Shown one piece after another: positions 59,110 through 64,000 of a DNA stretch of 64,000 nt. Position 1 is the first letter of the stretch. Each line of letters opens with the position of its first letter. The notes under the pieces were generated by a model. It was not told the origin of the DNA. It saw only the letters and a program-made list of their open reading frames with translations, and searched no databases. This DNA comes from Verrucomicrobia subdivision 3 bacterium UBA693 (lineage in GTDB: Bacteria > Verrucomicrobiota > Verrucomicrobiia > Limisphaerales > UBA8199), in the NCBI GenBank assembly GCA_002298785.1, contig DBMR01000059.1:1-64000 (forward strand). The letters run 5' to 3'. The position numbers and the translations under genes were made by a program.

Positions 59110-60596
59110 TTGCCCTGAGTCAAAGCGGTGAATTTCGCGTAAGCCGCGTCCCAGGGCCCGGCCGGGCGAGGCTCATACGTTTCCACGGGAGTGGAGGCAC
59201 GCACGACATTGCGCATCTCGGCGAGGCTGGACAGTTCTCCGCTGGCGCGCACTTGAACGAGCAAGTTGCCCATGGCCGTGGCCTCAACTGGTCCGGCGAT
59301 GACCGGTCGTTGGCAGGCGTCTGCGGTGAATTGGTTCAAAAGTTTGTTTTTCGACCCGCCGCCTACGATGTGGATAACTTCGATCGGGGAGCCGCCGAGT
59401 TCTTCCAACCAGCCGAGCACCTGGCGGTATTTCAGCGCCAGGCTTTCATACGCGGCGCGTGCTAACGCCCCTTCGGTTTTTGGTACCGGTTGCCGAGTAT
59501 CCCGGCAAAAGGCCTGGATTGCCCGAGGCATGTCAGCCGGGCTCAAAAATCTAGGATCATTGGGGCTCACCAGGGAGCGCAACGGAGGTGAGTCCGTCGC
59601 CAATTGCGCCAAGGTATCGTAGTCCATCTTTTTGCCTTTGGCCTCGAAAGAGCGCCGGCATTGTTGGACCAGCCACAAACCCATGATGTTTTTGAGCAAA
59701 CGATAGGTGCCGTCGATACCACCCTCGTTGGTCAGATTCAGGTCGGCAGTGCGCTTGGTGAGGGAAGCTTTGGCAACTTCGAGCCCCATCAATGACCAGG
59801 TGCCCGAGCTGAGGTAGGCCCAATTGGGTTTCCCGGTATTGGCAGTGGGTACCCCCGCGACCGCAGAGGCGGTGTCATGCGTGGGAGGGGCAACCACGTT
59901 CACTTTTCCCAGGCCGGTGCGTTCGGCCAGATTCCCTCGCAAGTTTCCAAGCTTCGTGCCCGGGGGCACGATTTCCGGGAAAATGTGGAGAGGTAACCCA
60001 AATTTCTTAAGCATGCTGCCCGCCCAGTTCCGGCGCGCCGCATTCATGCATTGGGTGGTGGTGCCGTTGGTGAACTCAACGACCCGGCTGCCGCACAGGC
60101 ACCAATGGATGAAATCCGGCATCAAGAGCAGGGTTTCGGTCTGAGCCAGCAGTTTCGGGGACCGGTCTTTTAGCGCGAGCAATTGATACAGCGTATTGAG
60201 CTGCATGAATTGCAGACCGGTTTCGCCGAAAATCTCCGTTCGCGGGACTTTGCGGAAGGCCTTTTCCATCCAACCAGTTGTGCGCGCGTCTCGATAATGG
60301 AAAGGTTGGCCGAGCATCTCGCCCTCACGATCCAACAGGACGAAATCGACACCCCACGTATCCGCGCCTACGGAGACTATGGATTTGCCAAATTTCCGGG
60401 CGGCCAAGCCGAGGCCGTGTTGGATTTCCGCCCACAGACGCACCACATCCCAGCGCATGCTGTCGCCCAGGTAGACGGGCCCGTTTGGAAACCGGTGGAC
60501 CTCCTCGAGGGTCAGACGTTTGCCGTTCCACACGCCAGCCATTACGCGGCCGCTCTCGGCGCCGAGGTCGATTGCCAGGTAAACCTTTTTAGCCAT
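59106..60596 (-). CDS. rhaB: L-rhamnulokinase
   Basis: 496 residues, FGGY family. YLAIDLGAESGRVMAGVW start (the E-S-G-R loop is diagnostic of rhamnulokinase), then SVGADTWGVDFVLLD, FHYRDARTTGWME, PDFIHWCLCGSRVVEFTNGT, APPTHDTASAVAGVP and LNQFTADACQRPVIAGPVEA (partly quoted). It phosphorylates L-rhamnulose to rhamnulose-1-phosphate. 12 bp after rhaT. Confidence 0.94.
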   Translation of the reverse strand: MAKKVYLAIDLGAESGRVMAGVWNGKRLTLEEVHRFPNGPVYLGDSMRWDVVRLWAEIQHGLGLAARKFGKSIVSVGADTWGVDFVLLDREGEMLGQPFHYRDARTTGWMEKAFRKVPRTEIFGETGLQFMQLNTLYQLLALKDRSPKLLAQTETLLLMPDFIHWCLCGSRVVEFTNGTTTQCMNAARRNWAGSMLKKFGLPLHIFPEIVPPGTKLGNLRGNLAERTGLGKVNVVAPPTHDTASAVAGVPTANTGKPNWAYLSSGTWSLMGLEVAKASLTKRTADLNLTNEGGIDGTYRLLKNIMGLWLVQQCRRSFEAKGKKMDYDTLAQLATDSPPLRSLVSPNDPRFLSPADMPRAIQAFCRDTRQPVPKTEGALARAAYESLALKYRQVLGWLEELGGSPIEVIHIVGGGSKNKLLNQFTADACQRPVIAGPVEATAMGNLLVQVRASGELSSLAEMRNVVRASTPVETYEPRPAGPWDAAYAKFTALTQGN

Positions 60597-60608
60597 GTTG
60601 TTTCTCCG

Positions 60609-61745
60609 TCAGTGACCTTCCGCCAATGCACTCTTCAACCAGGTCCCAAATCCAATGACGATGGTGGAAAGGATTAACGTGGCGATGCCCGCGGCGATGA
60701 GCCCATGGGCCTTTTTGCTGGAGCCTTTCCATTCGTGGAAGATCCAGCCCCACATGGTGCTGAAAATAATGATGCTGGCCATGTGTAGCGTCCAGCTTGC
60801 GAAGCCGAACTTGCCCATTTGGGTTTCGCCCATGGTATAGAAAAAGAACTGCATGTACCAGGTCGTGCCCGCGAGCGCCGAGAAGAAGTAATTGCGCAAC
60901 ATCGGAGCGTATTCCTGAGTCGGTGTTTCAGCAGTCGCCGGGGTGGCGTGCTCTGGTTTGATCTTGGACACGAAATATTGGTAGCCGGTGCCATTCTTGA
61001 GGTTCAAAAAGGCGCACCAAAGGAAATTAGTGGTGAACCCACCGAGCAGCACCACCACCAGTTTGGGCAGGCCGGTCCAATACGTAGTAGTACCAGCCGC
61101 TTTGGAAGCTTCGCCGATCGGGTTGCCGGCGGTGAGCGCAAAAGCAAAGCACGCGCTCATGATGCCCGAGAAAGTGGCGACAATAATGCCCTTTTTGAAA
61201 CTGAACTCGGCGATGGCTTTCTTTTTCTCCGCCTCCGGCATCTCCCTTTCCTTGGTGAGACCCGCCAACGCGGCGATAAAGATGCCCAGCAGGCAGACTG
61301 CCACGCCCGCAAGCGTCACCAACCCTGCGGTGGAGCCTATAATATCTCCGAGGCTGGATTCTACGGGAATGCTGCTCTTGATGCTTTTGGCGATGGGCGG
61401 AACGAGGGTGCCGAAAGCAGCGCAATAACCCAGCGCCACTCCCATGCCCAGAGACATGCCGAGGTAGCGCATGGTTAGACCGAACGTAAGCCCCCCCAGT
61501 CCCCACATGGCACCGAAGAAGTAAGTCCACCATAACGTCACCATTTCCTGCTGGCGCAGCACCCCGAGCAAATCGTTCGTAAGCAGGGACGCCATCACCC
61601 AGGGAGCGATAATCCACGAGAAGAATCCCCCGACCAGCCAATAGACTTCCCAGGACCATTTGCGCACGCCTTTATACGGGACGTAAAAGCTCCCGGAGGC
61701 GAGACCGCCCATCCAGTGAAAAAAGACACCGAGGAATGGATTCAT
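60609..61745 (-). CDS. rhaT: L-rhamnose/H+ symporter RhaT
   Basis: 378 residues, ten transmembrane helices. FFHWMGGLASGSFYVPYKGV, WSWEVYWLVGGFFSWIIAPW and GLTFGLTMRYLGMSLGMGVA are RhaT marks. It imports L-rhamnose released by the GH106 enzyme. 27 bp after rhaA. Confidence 0.92.
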   Translation of the reverse strand: MNPFLGVFFHWMGGLASGSFYVPYKGVRKWSWEVYWLVGGFFSWIIAPWVMASLLTNDLLGVLRQQEMVTLWWTYFFGAMWGLGGLTFGLTMRYLGMSLGMGVALGYCAAFGTLVPPIAKSIKSSIPVESSLGDIIGSTAGLVTLAGVAVCLLGIFIAALAGLTKEREMPEAEKKKAIAEFSFKKGIIVATFSGIMSACFAFALTAGNPIGEASKAAGTTTYWTGLPKLVVVLLGGFTTNFLWCAFLNLKNGTGYQYFVSKIKPEHATPATAETPTQEYAPMLRNYFFSALAGTTWYMQFFFYTMGETQMGKFGFASWTLHMASIIIFSTMWGWIFHEWKGSSKKAHGLIAAGIATLILSTIVIGFGTWLKSALAEGH

Positions 61746-61772
61746 AATAGTTGGTTCGAAAAAATGAGTGGT

Positions 61773-63041
61773 TTAGCTTCTCTGAGATAACACGGAGGCT
61801 TCGTATTGCTTGATATCCGCCAGCCACGATTCGCCGGTCGGCACGTTGTGGGTGAGGCAATAGTAATCCCAGACTGCTCCAAAAGGCAGTAACTTGGCGT
61901 CCTCCAGCAGTGCGAGGCGGGAGGTGTAGTCGCCGGACGCTTCCGCCTCCCGGAGCTTGGCAATGGGATTCGTCAATGCTATCAGGAGCGCTTTGATCAT
62001 GTTGCGGGTGCCGATGACCCACGCTGCAATGCGGTTGATGCTGGCATCGAAATAGTCCAACCCGATCCGCACCCGCTGGGTGTAGCCGCCCCAGACGATT
62101 TCCTGGGCAATGGCCTGTAAGTCGTCGGTTAGGGTCACAACATGATCGCTGTCCCAGCGCACGCCGCGACTGACGTGGAGCGCGATTTCCGGCAGCACGC
62201 AAAGCACCGAGGAGATCTTGTCCGCGATTCCTTCGGTCGGGTGATAGTGCCCGGCGTCGAGGGTGAGCAGGGTGCCTCGCTTAACCGCATACGCCAGGTA
62301 AAACTCGTGCGAACCGGGGGTGAAGCTTTCAGCGCCGATGCCGAACAACTTCGGCTCGACTGAATCCACGTTGTATTTGCGATCTATCTTCTTGCGGAAG
62401 ATCTGGTCCAGCGAATCGGTCAGGCGCTCCCGTGGTCCTTTGCGATCGACCGGCGTGTCTTTCATGCCGTCGGGGATCCACAAATTGGTGAGGCAGGATT
62501 TGCCGAGCGCTTTGCCCAATTCAGCGCCGATCTCTCGACAGCGGATGCCGTGTTCGATCCAAAACTTGCGGATCGCCGCGTCCGGATGGGTCAGGGTGAG
62601 GCCACCTTTGACCTTCGGATGCGAAAAGTACGTTTGGTTGAAATCCAATCCAATTTTGAGCTTTTTGGCCCAGGCGATCCAGTTTTCAAATTGGCGCACC
62701 GTCAGCGCGTCGCGATCCACTCGTTGGCCGTCCATTTCCACGTAGTTCGCGTGGAGGTTGAAGCGGTGTCGGCCGGGAATGACGGAAACCGCCTTCTCAA
62801 AATCACTGCGCAGTTCCTGAGCGGTGCGGGCCTTGCCCGGGTAATTCCCCGTCACCGCCAACCCGTCGCCCAGGGCCCCGCCGGCGGTTTCAAAACCGCC
62901 AACGTCATCTCCCTGCCAGCAGTGAATCGAGATGGGAATGCGGGCCAGGGCGGCCAGCGCGGCTTCAGTATCGACGCCCAGTTCCGCAAAGCGTTGTTGG
63001 GCCAGGGCATAGGCTTTTTGAATTGTCTTGGTAGTGCTCAC
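61773..63041 (-). CDS. rhaA: L-rhamnose isomerase
   Basis: 422 residues when started at the GTG at 63039-63041 (VSTTKTIQKAYALAQQRF), which matches the N-terminus of E. coli RhaA (419 aa). The long frame upstream is out-of-frame shadow of the shell gene. RhaA marks: PISIHCWQGDDVGGFE, NLHANYVEMDG, LDFNQTYFSHPKV, LTLDAGHYHPTEGIADKIS and VRWDSDHVVTLTDD with the metal-binding Asp/His. It converts L-rhamnose to L-rhamnulose. The ribosome-binding site before the GTG is poor. Confidence 0.93.
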   Translation of the reverse strand: MSTTKTIQKAYALAQQRFAELGVDTEAALAALARIPISIHCWQGDDVGGFETAGGALGDGLAVTGNYPGKARTAQELRSDFEKAVSVIPGRHRFNLHANYVEMDGQRVDRDALTVRQFENWIAWAKKLKIGLDFNQTYFSHPKVKGGLTLTHPDAAIRKFWIEHGIRCREIGAELGKALGKSCLTNLWIPDGMKDTPVDRKGPRERLTDSLDQIFRKKIDRKYNVDSVEPKLFGIGAESFTPGSHEFYLAYAVKRGTLLTLDAGHYHPTEGIADKISSVLCVLPEIALHVSRGVRWDSDHVVTLTDDLQAIAQEIVWGGYTQRVRIGLDYFDASINRIAAWVIGTRNMIKALLIALTNPIAKLREAEASGDYTSRLALLEDAKLLPFGAVWDYYCLTHNVPTGESWLADIKQYEASVLSQRS

Positions 63042-63097
63042 AGTTTGGTTCAGGGAGTTCAGGGCTTCAGTAAAATGGGCCGAACCGCGTGGTGATT

Positions 63098-63649
63098 TCA
63101 AATGACCTCCCGGTACACCTCCGGGTGCGGGCGTGAAATCACCACCGCGTTCACCAACACTCCGGCGTCGGCGATCACCTTGCGACCGGCCGCGACCGCG
63201 GCTTGCACCGAACCGACATCGCCGGTCATGGTACAAAAGGCTTTCCCGCCGAGCGCCATCGCCAGGCGAACCTCCAGCAGGTTGATATGGGCGGCTTTGG
63301 CCGCGGCGTCGGCGGCCTGGAGCAGGGTGGTGACGTTGAAAGATTCGAGGATGCCCAAGGCCCCGTTGGGTTCCACGGCGCTGGTGCGTCCGAGGGCGAG
63401 GAGTACTTCGGGATGGATGTTGGCGCAAACAAAGCTGTCGATCAGGCAGCCGTTGGCCGCCTCGGCCCCGGCTTCAATAGCGGCCTCGACCGCGGCGTTG
63501 TCACCGCCGATCAACACCATGTACTTGCCGGAGCAGATGGAGCGGGCCAGCAGCAGGCGCACGTTGCCGGCCTTGAGCATGGTGTCCGCCACCTGGAAAC
63601 CGGCAGCAATGCTGGAGAGTTCGATGAGGCCAACGGATTTTTCAATCAT
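63098..63649 (-). CDS. Tandem-domain BMC shell protein (BMC-T, PduT-like)
   Basis: 183 residues with two BMC folds: about 1-90 (SVGLIELSSIAAGFQVADTM, GKYMVLIGGDNAAVEAAI) and about 92-183 (GALGILESFNVTTLLQAADA, GKAFCTMTGDVGSVQAAVAA). Trimers of such tandem proteins form pseudohexamers of the shell. Cys39 in ARSICSGKY is at the place where PduT holds a 4Fe-4S cluster at its pore. The PduS-like gene overlaps upstream (ATGA). Confidence 0.9.
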   Translation of the reverse strand: MIEKSVGLIELSSIAAGFQVADTMLKAGNVRLLLARSICSGKYMVLIGGDNAAVEAAIEAGAEAANGCLIDSFVCANIHPEVLLALGRTSAVEPNGALGILESFNVTTLLQAADAAAKAAHINLLEVRLAMALGGKAFCTMTGDVGSVQAAVAAGRKVIADAGVLVNAVVISRPHPEVYREVI

Positions 63650-64000
63650 GATCGGATTTCGAGAACGATGTTTTCTGCATTAATGTCCGCGACTCGGGCC
63701 CGTGCCGGACTGTGCAAGGTCGCACCCAGGGTGTCGGACTTGGGCTCGGCCAGGAGCTCGCCTTCCAAAACATCCTGTCCTGGTCGCACCCGGGGCAGGG
63801 CGGGGGTGCCTGCACTCTGTTTGAGCGGCAGCACCAGCAGTTGGGGCATCGGCAAATCCTCCACATAAGGAGCGTGGAGATCGTACGCCTCAACGTGGAG
63901 CTTGCGGGCAAGGGTTTTGATGGGCACCCGGCGCCCGTCGTGCATGGGGTGCGGTTTGACCGTGGCGGGGCCGGTCCACTTCAGGTTGTAGGTGCGCAAA
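63646..64000 (-). CDS. PduS/RnfC-like flavo-iron-sulfur protein, C-terminal part (partial)
   Basis: The frame runs off the right edge; the last 118 codons are visible. DGRRVPIKTLARKLHVEAYD with APYVEDLP and then LPLKQSAGTPALPRVRPGQD and SPARARVADINAENI match the RnfC-type barrel-sandwich module that ends PduS-type proteins. In PduS the earlier parts bind FMN and 4Fe-4S clusters and recycle electron carriers in the shell. Overlaps the BMC-T start by ATGA. The visible TTG near the edge is not taken as a start. Confidence 0.7.
   Translation of the reverse strand, partial: LRTYNLKWTGPATVKPHPMHDGRRVPIKTLARKLHVEAYDLHAPYVEDLPMPQLLVLPLKQSAGTPALPRVRPGQDVLEGELLAEPKSDTLGATLHSPARARVADINAENIVLEIRS

Noticed and set aside
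61773..63428. 551-aa version of L-rhamnose isomerase
   Set aside because: The first 130 residues are Arg/Gly/Pro-rich shadow of the BMC-T gene; the real start is the GTG at 63039-63041, matching the normal family length.

Overview
The window looks like chromosomal DNA (G+C by eye in the mid-to-high 50s) from a Verrucomicrobiota bacterium, probably of the Pedosphaera/Limisphaera lineage. This is an inference from gene content: an L-rhamnose utilisation cluster joined to a bacterial microcompartment (BMC) shell gene, a GH106 rhamnosidase, a complete alternative complex III (ActA-F) operon, a secreted serpin, a PcfJ-like protein, NhaD and GlnK-AmtB. Shine-Dalgarno sequences are patchy, ATGA/TGATG stop-start overlaps are very common, and no transposon or CRISPR array is visible.

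Region 1 (1-15655, minus strand) is an apparent polycistron of about 14 genes with short gaps or overlaps. It encodes mostly secreted, lipid-anchored or membrane proteins: two linalool-dehydratase-like (LinD-like) toroid proteins, small membrane proteins, an inhibitory-type serpin, repeat proteins, an NlpC/P60 peptidase, a Gfo/Idh/MocA oxidoreductase and a beta-propeller protein. A perfect 17-bp dyad lies just upstream of its first gene. A C45-family amidohydrolase is divergent from it.

Region 2 (about 17-26.2 kb) is an accessory stretch next to tRNA-Ile(CAU). It holds a PcfJ-like protein, an Mrr-type nuclease with an AbiJ-like N-terminus, a Clp-N-domain protein, and a three-domain RNA-repair enzyme (Pnkp) translationally coupled to an unrecognised protein with a PD-(D/E)XK-like signature. 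No Hen1 gene is present in the window. A GNAT acetyltransferase and a small unknown protein follow.

Region 3 (26.7-32.6 kb) carries an RCC1-repeat protein, a periplasmic FKBP prolyl isomerase, an NhaD antiporter, and glnK-amtB behind a clear sigma-54 promoter.

Region 4 (32.9-42.5 kb) carries the GH106 rhamnosidase, then a compact four-gene type-VII-secretion-like module (WXG100-like protein, coiled-coil protein, second small W-Q-D protein, FtsK/EssC-like ATPase with three RecA-like modules), then a secreted esterase.

Region 5 (42.9-54.1 kb) is the respiratory operon. It encodes ActA-F, a small membrane protein, a CcoN-like subunit that appears to have lost every haem and copper ligand, and CcoO-like and CcoP-like cytochromes c.

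Region 6 (54.1-64 kb) has queG-aroK-aroC, a two-HKD phospholipase D-family protein, and, running in from the right edge on the minus strand, a PduS-like flavoprotein (partial), a BMC-T shell protein, rhaA, rhaT and rhaB. Extracellular rhamnosidase, RhaT import, RhaA/RhaB processing and a microcompartment give a coherent L-rhamnose pathway.

Most interesting candidates: the diderm WXG100/FtsK module, the nuclease-fold/Pnkp pair, and the ligand-less CcoN paralogue.
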